Positions 18,307 through 26,532 of a DNA stretch of 64,000 bases are shown one piece after another. Each line of letters opens with the position of its first letter. Position 1 is the first letter of the stretch. The notes below the pieces were generated by a model that saw only the letters and a program-made list of their open reading frames with translations, was not told where the DNA came from and did no database searches. Origin of the DNA: JAHEKD01 sp965204695 (GTDB lineage Bacteria > Pseudomonadota > Gammaproteobacteria > Arenicellales > JAHEKD01); contig OZ242007.1 of the NCBI GenBank assembly GCA_965204695.1, forward strand, positions 3,782,001 to 3,846,000, written 5' to 3'. Made by a program: the position numbers and the translations under genes.

Positions 18307-19620
18307 CTAGGCGCTCAATTCGGATAGTGATGCTTCGATGATATCCAAACCTTCTTCTAGAACATCTTCACTTACGGTTAACGGCACTAACACTCGAATG
18401 ACATTTCCGAAAATTCCACAGGAAAGCAATACCAATCCTTTTTCAAGCGCTTTTTGAGTCAAGGCTTTGGTTGCGTCAGCATCTGGCTGACCATTTACAT
18501 CAATTAATTCAAATGCCGTCATGGCGCCCATGGTGCGTACATCACCAATAATATCATCGAATTTTTCTGCTCTTAAGTCATTGATTCGATTGACGATTTT
18601 TTCACCTATCTGATTACTTTGCTGGAGTAAATTCTCTTCTTCGATAACATCTAGAACGGCAAGGCCAGCCGCGCAGGCTACCGGATTTCCACCATAAGTG
18701 CCTCCCAACCCACCAGGATGGGGTGCATCCATAATTTCAGCTCGACCGATTACACCGGACAACGGGTAGCCAGAAGCAAGGCTTTTGGCTGTGGTGATCA
18801 TGTCAGCTTCGACATCATAATGTTCCATAGCGAATAGCTTGCCGGTTCGGCCAATGCCGGTTTGGACTTCATCAGCAATCAGAATAATTCCATGTTGATC
18901 ACAGATTTCACGCAAAGCCTGCATCAAATCCGCTGGCGCGGGATAAAACCCGCCTTCGCCTTGTACAGGCTCTAAAACGATTGCAGCGATGCTTTCAGGT
19001 TCGATATCGGCTTTAAACAACTTATGAATGGCTTTAATCGAATCTTCGGTAGAAACTCCATGAGCGGCCATTGGATAGGGCACATGATAAACCGTGCTTG
19101 GGAAAGGGCCAAATGACTTTTTGTAAGGGTCTACTTTGCCGGTCATTGCCAGCGTTAACAGGCTGCGTCCATGAAAACCACCGACAAATGAAATTACGCC
19201 GGGACGAGAAGTGTACGATCTGGCAATTTTGACTGCGTTTTCAACGGCCTCAGCTCCAGTTGAGAAAAATACAGTTTTGGCTTCGCCAGTGATTGGAGCA
19301 AGATGATTGAGTCTTTCCGCAAGTTCAATATAAGGCTTATAAGGCATCACTTGAAAAGCGGTATGGCTGAATTTATTAACTTGTTCCTCGACTGCCTGAG
19401 TGACCTTTGGATGAACATGACCGGTATTTAAAACGGCTATGCCACCAGCAAAATCAATGTATCTATTACATTCTATATCCCAAACTTCAGCATTTTCTGC
19501 GCGTTCGGCAAAAATGGGGCAAGCATGAGCTACACCCTTAGGGACTGCATTGTCACGTCGAGCTAGCCACTGGGCATTAGTTTCTGTGGCTGTAACTTCC
19601 TTTAATTGATGTCCATGCAT
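18307..19620 (-). CDS. gabT: 4-aminobutyrate aminotransferase
   Basis: This class-III aminotransferase of 437 residues has the PLP lysine K279 in MITTAKSLASGYPLSG and the cofactor aspartate D250 in IADEVQTGIGRTG. The overall sequence resembles GabT/PuuE, which move the amino group of GABA to 2-oxoglutarate, giving succinate semialdehyde. It overlaps gabD by 19 bases and is followed after 72 bases by the amidase gene. The same fold also acts on putrescine or 5-aminovalerate, so an additional role on diamines is possible here. Confidence 0.93.
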   Translation of the reverse strand: MHGHQLKEVTATETNAQWLARRDNAVPKGVAHACPIFAERAENAEVWDIECNRYIDFAGGIAVLNTGHVHPKVTQAVEEQVNKFSHTAFQVMPYKPYIELAERLNHLAPITGEAKTVFFSTGAEAVENAVKIARSYTSRPGVISFVGGFHGRSLLTLAMTGKVDPYKKSFGPFPSTVYHVPYPMAAHGVSTEDSIKAIHKLFKADIEPESIAAIVLEPVQGEGGFYPAPADLMQALREICDQHGIILIADEVQTGIGRTGKLFAMEHYDVEADMITTAKSLASGYPLSGVIGRAEIMDAPHPGGLGGTYGGNPVACAAGLAVLDVIEEENLLQQSNQIGEKIVNRINDLRAEKFDDIIGDVRTMGAMTAFELIDVNGQPDADATKALTQKALEKGLVLLSCGIFGNVIRVLVPLTVSEDVLEEGLDIIEASLSELSA

Positions 19621-21053
19621 ATGTATTTAACCTCTAGATAATCTTCAATTCCGTACTTTGAACCTTCTCTACCGCTGCCTGACTCTTTGACACCACCAAA
19701 AGGTGCAACTTCGGTTGAAATAATGCCGGTATTGACACCGACAATACCTGTTTCCATGGCTTCAGCAACGCGCCAAACACGGCCCAAATCACGACTGTAA
19801 AAATAGCCTGCAAGACCAACTTCTACATTGTTCGCCATGGCAATGACTTGTTCTTCAGTTTCAAATCGAATCAGCGGTGCTACGGGCCCGAACGTTTCCT
19901 CGACAGTAATTAACATTCCCTGACTCACGTCAGCCAATATTGTGGGTTCGAAAAAATTTCCACCTAACTCATGTGCTTTACCACCAGCGATGACTTTGGC
20001 ACCTTTGGATACTGCATCATCGATATGTTCTTTAACTTTCTCAACCGCAGCTTGATTAATAAGTGGGCCCTGAGCCGCTCCTTCTTCCAGACCATTAGCC
20101 ACTTTCATAGCATTAACAGCTGCGGATAATTTTTCTGAAAATGCGTCATAAACACCATCTTGTACATAAAGACGATTAGCACAAACACAAGTTTGCCCAG
20201 TGTTGCGATATTTACTAGCTAACGCGCCTTGTACAGCTGCGTCCAGGTCTGCATCGTCAAACACAATAAACGGTGCATTGCCACCCAATTCCATGGAAAC
20301 TTTTTTCATGGTGTCGGCACATTGGCGCATTAATAATTTTCCGATTTCAGTTGAGCCAGTAAAAGAAAGCTTGCGTACTATTGGGTTGCTAGTCAGTTCG
20401 CCGCCAATATCTCTGGCACTGCCGGTGACAACATTAATCAGTCCTGCTGGAATTCCTGCACGATCAGCCAGTTCAGCCAAAGCCAAGGCGCTATACGGTG
20501 TTTCAGTTGCAGGCTTAACTACCACTGGACATCCTGCAGCTAGGGCCGGGCCGACCTTACGGGTAATCATGGCGTTGGGAAAATTCCAGGGGGTGATCGC
20601 AGCGACGACACCAATAGGTTGTTTAATAACAACAATGCGTTTATCGGCTAGATGTCCAGGGATAGTATCACCATAAGTGCGCTTACCTTCCTCAGCGAAC
20701 CATTCGATAAAAGAAGCGCCATAAACGGCTTCACCTTGTGCTTCAGCCAAAGGTTTACCTTGTTCCAAGGTCATGATTTTTGCCAGATCTTCTTTATGTT
20801 CTAGCATAAGGTTGAACCAACGACGTAAGTATGCTGAACGTTCTTTTCCAGTCTTGGCCCGCCAGTCATTCCAGGATGCATTTGCAGCTTCAATCGCACG
20901 ACGGGTCTCATTTGCGCCCAGTTTTGGAATAGTGCCCAGGACTTCTCCTGTTGCAGGGTTTGTCACATCAATAGTTGCTGAATCATCAGCATCAATCCAT
21001 TCACCGTTTATGAAGCATTGCTGGCGAAACAAACTAGAATCATTCAATTGCAT
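19602..21053 (-). CDS. gabD: Succinate-semialdehyde dehydrogenase
   Basis: This 483-residue aldehyde dehydrogenase has all catalytic landmarks: the WNFP motif (N157 region), K180 of VVKPA, the general base E255 in MELGGNAPF and the nucleophile C289 in NTGQTCVCANR. Length and sequence match GabD, oxidising succinate semialdehyde to succinate with NAD(P). It is the first gene of the cluster, divergent from the LysR gene across 181 bases that contain a dyad operator candidate. It might also accept related omega-aminoaldehydes, but that is inference. Confidence 0.94.
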   Translation of the reverse strand: MQLNDSSLFRQQCFINGEWIDADDSATIDVTNPATGEVLGTIPKLGANETRRAIEAANASWNDWRAKTGKERSAYLRRWFNLMLEHKEDLAKIMTLEQGKPLAEAQGEAVYGASFIEWFAEEGKRTYGDTIPGHLADKRIVVIKQPIGVVAAITPWNFPNAMITRKVGPALAAGCPVVVKPATETPYSALALAELADRAGIPAGLINVVTGSARDIGGELTSNPIVRKLSFTGSTEIGKLLMRQCADTMKKVSMELGGNAPFIVFDDADLDAAVQGALASKYRNTGQTCVCANRLYVQDGVYDAFSEKLSAAVNAMKVANGLEEGAAQGPLINQAAVEKVKEHIDDAVSKGAKVIAGGKAHELGGNFFEPTILADVSQGMLITVEETFGPVAPLIRFETEEQVIAMANNVEVGLAGYFYSRDLGRVWRVAEAMETGIVGVNTGIISTEVAPFGGVKESGSGREGSKYGIEDYLEVKYICMDIN

Positions 21054-21115
21054 AATCTATACCAAACTTAATTGTTAGAAGGAGGAAAACAAGGCAATTG
21101 TTATACTCCTTGAGA

Positions 21116-21136
21116 CTTATAGGGTCAATCTATAAG
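21116..21136. promoter_or_regulatory. Candidate LysR-type operator (perfect dyad)
   Basis: A perfect inverted repeat CTTATAG-N7-CTATAAG lies between gabD and the divergent LysR gene. Its centre contains T-N11-A (T21120 to A21132), exactly symmetric about position 21126, which is the classic LysR-type binding architecture. It sits 62 bases from the gabD start. The identification is by pattern and position only. Confidence 0.55.
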
Positions 21137-21234
21137 CAAAACTGACTAATTTTAGATTAAATATTTCAAATTAAAAAACAAATTAATTAAATCAAATCAA
21201 TCGAAAATAATGATTAATATGGTAAGCTCTGGAT

Positions 21235-22071
21235 GTGAATATTGAGCAATTAAAAACCGTCCTGGAACTCAATAGGACCCGCCATTTTAAAAAAACGGCC
21301 GATGCATTGTTTGTCACGCAATCGACAGTGAGTGCGCGATTAAATGCACTGGAACAGGAGTTAGGTTGTGAAATCTTTAATCGCACTTCCAGATCCGTTG
21401 AGTTGACAACCGCAGGCCAACGCTTTTTGGGTCATGCCCAATCAATATTGGCTGTTTGGCGACGCGCCGGGCAGGAAGCCGCCAGTACCGATCAGTCAGC
21501 ACCTCGTTTAGCAGCGGGTGGTTTGTTTGTTTTATGGGATATAGTTCTACAAGATTGGTTGGAAAAATTACATGCGGAATTTACTAACCTTAATTTAGTC
21601 GCTGAGTCTCATGATCACGCTTTTTTGTTACGTCAGTTGCTCGATGGAGCTCTAGACTTAATTTTCATTTTTGAGCCACCTCAATATGAGGAGCTAGTAT
21701 TCAAAAAAATAGCAAAGGTTCCCTTGGTGTTAGTTTCGGATAAATCGTATCCTAATTATGACCAGGCAATGGCGCAAGATTACATTATGGTTGATTGGGG
21801 AGATGATTTTCTTCTCGAGCACGCGCGTCTTTTCGCACATCAGCCTCCAGCAACTAGGCGCGTGAATCAGGCGCGCTTGGCACTGAAGTTTATTCTCTCT
21901 GATGGCGGTGCTGCCTATTTAGCTGAGCAAGCGGTAGAACCACTTCTTGAGCGTAAAGATTTGGTTCGAGTTAAAAGCGCTCCCTTAATCGAACGAACGA
22001 TTTATGCGGTATATTTACGCGAATCGGCGAATCTTGAATTTATTAATCAGTCTTTGGAATTTTTTAATTGA
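21235..22071 (+). CDS. LysR-family transcriptional regulator
   Basis: The 278-residue protein has an N-terminal winged helix-turn-helix (residues 1-60; KTADALFVTQSTVSARLNAL) and the FNRTSRSVELTTAG wing, both strongly LysR. A C-terminal effector-binding domain follows; it is a little shorter than the usual 290-310 residues. The start is GTG at 21235. The gene is divergent from gabD, so by the usual LysR logic it regulates the gabDT-amidase-decarboxylase cluster and itself. The known regulator of gabDT in many bacteria is the MocR-type GabR, so this is a different control scheme. It overlaps the next gene's start (TGA/ATG). Confidence 0.9.
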   Translation: MNIEQLKTVLELNRTRHFKKTADALFVTQSTVSARLNALEQELGCEIFNRTSRSVELTTAGQRFLGHAQSILAVWRRAGQEAASTDQSAPRLAAGGLFVLWDIVLQDWLEKLHAEFTNLNLVAESHDHAFLLRQLLDGALDLIFIFEPPQYEELVFKKIAKVPLVLVSDKSYPNYDQAMAQDYIMVDWGDDFLLEHARLFAHQPPATRRVNQARLALKFILSDGGAAYLAEQAVEPLLERKDLVRVKSAPLIERTIYAVYLRESANLEFINQSLEFFN

Positions 22072-22748
22072 TGAATAAAAAAAATCACATTACACACGTA
22101 CTGTTCGACATGGACGGTCTATTACTTGATACCGAAATTTTCTACACCCAAGTGACCCAAAAAATTGTAGGGCGCTTTGGGAAAATCTTCGACTGGAGTT
22201 TAAAGTCAAATATGATTGGCCGTCCGTCAATAGACTCAGCGCGGTACTTGGTTTCGGAATTGGAGTTGCCTATTACCGCGGAAGAATATTTACAAGAACG
22301 TGATGACATGCTCAGAAAAGCTTTCGCTGATTGCGAACCATTACCCGGGGCAGAAAATTTAGTAAGGCATTTGAAGCAACATGGAATTCCTATTGCACTG
22401 GCTTCAAGTTCCAGTCATGAGCTTTATGAAATCAAAACCCATAAACATCGTGATTGGTTTGACTTGTTTGATGCCGTGGTAACAGGTGACCACCCGGAAA
22501 TAAAAAACGGCAAACCGGCACCTGATATTTTTTTACATGCGGCAAGCCAAATCAATGCCGAACCGAATTCGACCTTGGTGTTCGAAGATGCTCCATCAGG
22601 GCTCGCAGCGGGTAAAGCGGCTGGTATGCAGGTGGTCGTTGTACCTAATCCCGAAATGGATAAAACACGCTACACCGAAGCTGACTTGATTTTGTCCTCA
22701 CTAGAAGAGTTGGATACGACTGAATTTGGTTTGCCGGCAATAAGTTAG
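22071..22748 (+). CDS. HAD-superfamily phosphatase (subfamily IA)
   Basis: This is a HAD hydrolase of about 225 residues with motif I FDMDGLLLDTE, motif II ASSSS, the lysine of KPAPDIF and motif IV FEDAPSG. The cap domain is helical and lies after motif I. It resembles the HDHD1/GS1-like group (pseudouridine-5'-phosphatase and sugar-phosphate phosphatases), but the substrate cannot be fixed. The ATG at 22071 overlaps the TGA of the LysR gene, so the two are coupled; an in-frame TTG three bases earlier is less likely. It converges with the ProC-like gene, overlapping by 4 bases. Confidence 0.88.
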   Translation: MNKKNHITHVLFDMDGLLLDTEIFYTQVTQKIVGRFGKIFDWSLKSNMIGRPSIDSARYLVSELELPITAEEYLQERDDMLRKAFADCEPLPGAENLVRHLKQHGIPIALASSSSHELYEIKTHKHRDWFDLFDAVVTGDHPEIKNGKPAPDIFLHAASQINAEPNSTLVFEDAPSGLAAGKAAGMQVVVVPNPEMDKTRYTEADLILSSLEELDTTEFGLPAIS

Positions 22749-23518
22749 CTATCTTTTAATTTTTCAAAAACCAACTGCATTGCAGTTTGCCATTCGGATA
22801 ATGACTGTTTTGAGTTTAAGTAATCCAGGCCAGCCAGAGTATAAGTTCCCTCGGTTGCAATACTGTTGCCGAGTTTTTCAAGAGGCAAAGGAGTATGATT
22901 TGATAGATCCAGTGCACCTTTAATCGTTTCGCTTATCATCTGCTGTGCTTGTTGCTGTGATAGCCCTTGATTTACAGACCACTGTACCATTTCATTGAGC
23001 CAGAAATAAATCCAGCCTTGCATACAGGTATGTGTAGTAGCCACATTGAACAATGCTTCATTATCCAGAACCGCTACTGTGCCCAGTGTAGATAGAAATT
23101 GATTGGCAAGATCATGGTCCGGATATAATGGGACGATACCAGAATTTACTTCAGCGCTGACACTCGGCAGGGTTCTGACCATTTGATTATCTGTCAGATT
23201 AGAATAGGCCTTTAACTGAGTAATCGTGACACCAGCAATAGCAGAGATAATCAATTGACTGGATTTGAATTCAAGGTCAGTTAATAACTTATCCACTTGA
23301 TGGGGTCTGACAGCCAATAAAATAATCTCAGATTGATCAACAACGTTTTGATTGCTGGATGCAATGATGCAGTTATGTTTTCCTGCCAGTTGTTTGGAAG
23401 TTTCTACATTTCTTGGAGAGAGAAAAATTGTGCGTCCATCACCGGTGTTACGCAATCCCGCAACTGTGTAACTGGCCAAATGACCAGTTCCTAAAATGCC
23501 AATACTCGGATTTTCCAT
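22745..23518 (-). CDS. Pyrroline-5-carboxylate reductase-like protein
   Basis: The 257-residue protein has an N-terminal Rossmann domain (GILGTGHLASYTVAGL), an ILLAVRPHQV segment, SAIAGVTITQL and MVRTLPSVSAEVNSG. All correspond to ProC, followed by a helical dimerisation domain. The usual ProC glycine motif is G-x-G-N-M; here it is GTGHL, and the C-terminal domain is divergent, so it may be a paralogue and not the main proline biosynthetic enzyme. No other proline gene is adjacent. Confidence 0.75.
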   Translation of the reverse strand: MENPSIGILGTGHLASYTVAGLRNTGDGRTIFLSPRNVETSKQLAGKHNCIIASSNQNVVDQSEIILLAVRPHQVDKLLTDLEFKSSQLIISAIAGVTITQLKAYSNLTDNQMVRTLPSVSAEVNSGIVPLYPDHDLANQFLSTLGTVAVLDNEALFNVATTHTCMQGWIYFWLNEMVQWSVNQGLSQQQAQQMISETIKGALDLSNHTPLPLEKLGNSIATEGTYTLAGLDYLNSKQSLSEWQTAMQLVFEKLKDS

Positions 23519-23589
23519 TATTTCAGCTAACCTGACGATTTGATTTTATTAAGATTGAGTTTAGCAAATCGATATGATATGTTGTCATC

Positions 23590-23672
23590 AACCTTGGGGT
23601 GGCTTCGCCTGAGATTTCGTTTTCGAAAGACCCATTGAACCTGATCCGAGTAATACCGGCGTAGGGAAGGTT
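23590..23672 (+). ncRNA. TPP riboswitch (THI element)
   Basis: The conserved thiamine pyrophosphate aptamer core is visible: GGGGTG near the 5' end, GCCTGAGA at about 23607-23614, then ACCCATTGAACCTGAT and TAATACCGGCGTAGGGAA. P1 is formed by AACCTT (23590-23595) with AAGGTT (23667-23672). It lies about 65 bases upstream of the TonB-dependent receptor start, with no gene in between, and should repress that gene when TPP is abundant. No terminator hairpin with a T-run was seen, so control may be translational. Confidence 0.95.
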
Positions 23673-23737
23673 GCTCTTCCAGCGTTTATCTTGTTCAAGT
23701 CTCCCCACCAATAAATCTTTGACTTAAGAGTTTAGTG

Positions 23738-25825
23738 ATGAGGAAACTGTTTATTTTAATGACTTTGACTGCTGTGGTTGGTGTGAATGCCCAAGACGAA
23801 ATCCAAGTTAACAACGATTTATTTGAAATTCTAATTACTTCAGGTTTGCGCGAACAAAAGTTAAGCGATCAACCGTTGAGTGCCACCGTGCAAACACAAC
23901 AAAGTATTGATGATCGCGGTTCACGACATTTCGAGGAGTTGTTACCTACTATTCCTAATACATTGTTTTCAGGTGAAACATCGCGGCCACGTTACATCCA
24001 ATTGCGAGGTATAGGTGAACGCAGTGAATACACAGGTGCTCCGAATGCGTCGGTCGGTATGCTAATCGATGATATAGATTTCAGCGGTATTGGTATGATC
24101 GGAAGCTTGTTGGATGTTAAACAAGTCGAGGTTTTAAGAGGGCCGCAGGGAACGCGTTATGGTGCCAATGCTTTAGCCGGTCTGATCAGTATTTCCAGCA
24201 ATGATCCAACTCCAACACCAGAATATCATTTTGAATTTAGTGCGGGTGAGGACGATTTGCATGAATTCAAAGCTGTCGCCAGTGGACCGCTTAGCAAAGA
24301 AAATAACCTCAATTATCGACTGGCGGTTTCGCAAACTCAGCAAGATGGTTTTAGGGATAACTTGTTTTTGGGGCGTGATGATACCAATGGTATTGACGAA
24401 ACCTATTTCCGAACCAAACTACATTGGACAGCACCCCAAGGTACTCAAGTTAAATTTACTTATCTTCATGCTGATCTTGATAACGGTTACGATGCCTTTA
24501 GTCTGGATAATAGCTTCAACACTCTAAGTGACGAGCCTGGTGAAGACGATCAAACTACGAATGCAGCCGCTGTCAAAGTGGAGCATTCGTTTAATTCTTT
24601 CGATTTAATTTCTACCACTACTTATGCCAATTCTGATATCACTTATAGTTACGATGAAGATTGGGTGTTTACAGGCTTTTGGGATATTGACGTGTTTGGT
24701 TACGACTACAAAGCCTTTTTCCAAAATGATAAAGAACGTGATACTTACAGTCAGGAATTTCGTTTTGTCTCTATTGAAAGCTCCCGGATTTTTAATGGTT
24801 CCACTGACTGGGTGGCCGGTGTTTATGGCTTAAAGCTGGATGAGTCGAATGAAACTGAAGAAACATTTTCTGGATTTCTCGCTTCAGACTACGAAGCTGT
24901 AAATTCTGCTGTATTTGGTCAGCTTGATACACACTTAACGCCACAATTAACTTTGACCAGTGGTCTTAGAGTAGAAAATCGTGATGCCGATTATTCAGAC
25001 AGCAATAACCAAGAATTTTCACCTAACGATACCATGGTAGGAGGTCAACTGGCACTGAGTTATCAACTCAATGAAACCAACAATATTTATGGTTCAGTAT
25101 CCCGTGGCTATAAAGCAGGCGGTGTTAACCCTGTGGTTGATGAAGGCTTCCCCGCTGAAAGAAGAACTTTTGATCCGGAATTTTTAACTAACTATGAAAT
25201 TGGCTGGCACTATGATAATGCTGCAACCGGCTTGACCAGTAACTTGAGTCTATTTTATATGCAGCGGGATGACTTGCAGGTTGATGGTTCTGAACAATTA
25301 GATAGTGGTGCTTTTATCTTCTTTATTGAAAATATTGATAACGGAAGTAATTATGGGCTCGAGTGGGATTTGAATTGGCGTTTTCACCCTTCCTGGCAAG
25401 TCAACACTAGTTTAGGTTTGTTAGATAGCGAGTTTGAGAATTATTCTTACACACCACGTTTTAACGATCCGATTAATTTAAGCGGCCGTGATCAAGCGCA
25501 TGCGCCAAATTATCAATTTCATTTAGGACTTCAATACCAAAATCCAAATGGCTTTTTCGCCCGCGCAGAATTTAATGCTGTGGATGATTTTTACTTTTCC
25601 AACAGTCACAATGAAAAATCAGATCCTTATCAAGTCGTCAATGCAAGAGTAGGTTATCAAAAGCAAAATTGGGCGGTTTACTTGTGGGGCAATAATATTT
25701 TTGATGAAGAATATGCAACCCGTGGTTTCTTTTTTGCCAACGACCCTAATTTTGAAGATGTGCAACGCTATACACGTTTAGCTGATCGTCGCCAGATAGG
25801 GTTGACCATCAGATATGATTTTTAA
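23738..25825 (+). CDS. TonB-dependent outer-membrane receptor, probable thiamine uptake
   Basis: The protein is about 695 residues with a signal peptide (residues 1-19, ending VNA), an N-terminal plug domain (about 45-155) and a C-terminal 22-strand barrel with alternating aromatic residues. Plug landmarks are LRGIGERSEYTGAP and VEVLRGPQGTRYGANALAG; the chain ends in YDF, with the terminal Phe expected for outer-membrane assembly. The TPP riboswitch upstream indicates a thiamine or thiamine-precursor substrate; a siderophore receptor would be the default call without it. ATG 23738 is preferred to the GTG three bases before. Confidence 0.93.
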   Translation: MRKLFILMTLTAVVGVNAQDEIQVNNDLFEILITSGLREQKLSDQPLSATVQTQQSIDDRGSRHFEELLPTIPNTLFSGETSRPRYIQLRGIGERSEYTGAPNASVGMLIDDIDFSGIGMIGSLLDVKQVEVLRGPQGTRYGANALAGLISISSNDPTPTPEYHFEFSAGEDDLHEFKAVASGPLSKENNLNYRLAVSQTQQDGFRDNLFLGRDDTNGIDETYFRTKLHWTAPQGTQVKFTYLHADLDNGYDAFSLDNSFNTLSDEPGEDDQTTNAAAVKVEHSFNSFDLISTTTYANSDITYSYDEDWVFTGFWDIDVFGYDYKAFFQNDKERDTYSQEFRFVSIESSRIFNGSTDWVAGVYGLKLDESNETEETFSGFLASDYEAVNSAVFGQLDTHLTPQLTLTSGLRVENRDADYSDSNNQEFSPNDTMVGGQLALSYQLNETNNIYGSVSRGYKAGGVNPVVDEGFPAERRTFDPEFLTNYEIGWHYDNAATGLTSNLSLFYMQRDDLQVDGSEQLDSGAFIFFIENIDNGSNYGLEWDLNWRFHPSWQVNTSLGLLDSEFENYSYTPRFNDPINLSGRDQAHAPNYQFHLGLQYQNPNGFFARAEFNAVDDFYFSNSHNEKSDPYQVVNARVGYQKQNWAVYLWGNNIFDEEYATRGFFFANDPNFEDVQRYTRLADRRQIGLTIRYDF

Positions 25826-25836
25826 GAGTATGAGTT

Positions 25837-26532
25837 TTAAGTGAAGCTATTTTCTAATTGATAAAGACGTAAATGTTCAGGAGGTCGCTTTTGCGGAAAC
25901 GAAACAATCCAATCAATATTTTTAACAGAAAAGGGAGGCTGGTCTAAACAGACTCCCGATTTCAATTTCCGGCGTGTATGATGCCCGGAGCGAATATCGA
26001 CATTCACTTTTTTGAGTTTGGCAGGGAACTGTTCAGTTATTAATGCTAATTTATATGGTTTAATTTGATCAAGGACATTTGCAATATCCTGGTTAGATAA
26101 ATGTTGTAAAACTTGCCGAATCAAAACGACTTCACCAGCAGGTAGAGGGTCTTGTGTAATATCAAGACGCTGGAAGCGAATTCGATCATTAGCAAACGTT
26201 TTATTGTTGTGATTGATTAAATCGTCGACCACATCAACGCCTGTGTAATCTATGTCAGCTAATAAATTAGTCAGAATATTGCCGACCTGAAAATCTCCAC
26301 ATCCTAAATCAATGACCCGGAGTTTGTCTGTTGTTAGGCTTTTAGCCTCGGTTGTGATGATTTCACTTATAAATTCACAATAAGGTTGAGCATATCGTGG
26401 TTGCGAACCTGATCCCGAATAAAAGGGGCCAATGTCGTCTCCCCACTTTTTTCGTTCATAGACTTTGTTAAATACATTGCGAAGTGACTTTTTCTGACCA
26501 AATTTAAATAATTTAAAAAATGACATGATCAA
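25837..26532 (-). CDS. SAM-dependent methyltransferase, class I
   Basis: The 231-residue protein contains the glycine-rich SAM motif VIDLGCGDFQVG, then YTGVDVVDDLI with the acidic residue of motif II and the later QVLQHLSNQDI segment. The N-terminal part resembles glycan- and protein-associated methyltransferases of the Methyltransf_23/25 type. The substrate is unknown. The start overlaps the stop of tdh by 4 bases, so it is the third gene of the kbl-tdh unit; that partnership is not a standard one. It converges with the TonB-receptor gene, 11 bases apart. Confidence 0.8.
   Translation of the reverse strand: MIMSFFKLFKFGQKKSLRNVFNKVYERKKWGDDIGPFYSGSGSQPRYAQPYCEFISEIITTEAKSLTTDKLRVIDLGCGDFQVGNILTNLLADIDYTGVDVVDDLINHNNKTFANDRIRFQRLDITQDPLPAGEVVLIRQVLQHLSNQDIANVLDQIKPYKLALITEQFPAKLKKVNVDIRSGHHTRRKLKSGVCLDQPPFSVKNIDWIVSFPQKRPPEHLRLYQLENSFT

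Noticed and set aside
20200..20676. A plus-strand ORF of about 158 codons over gabD
   Set aside because: gabD has all catalytic residues in its own frame; this is a shadow frame.
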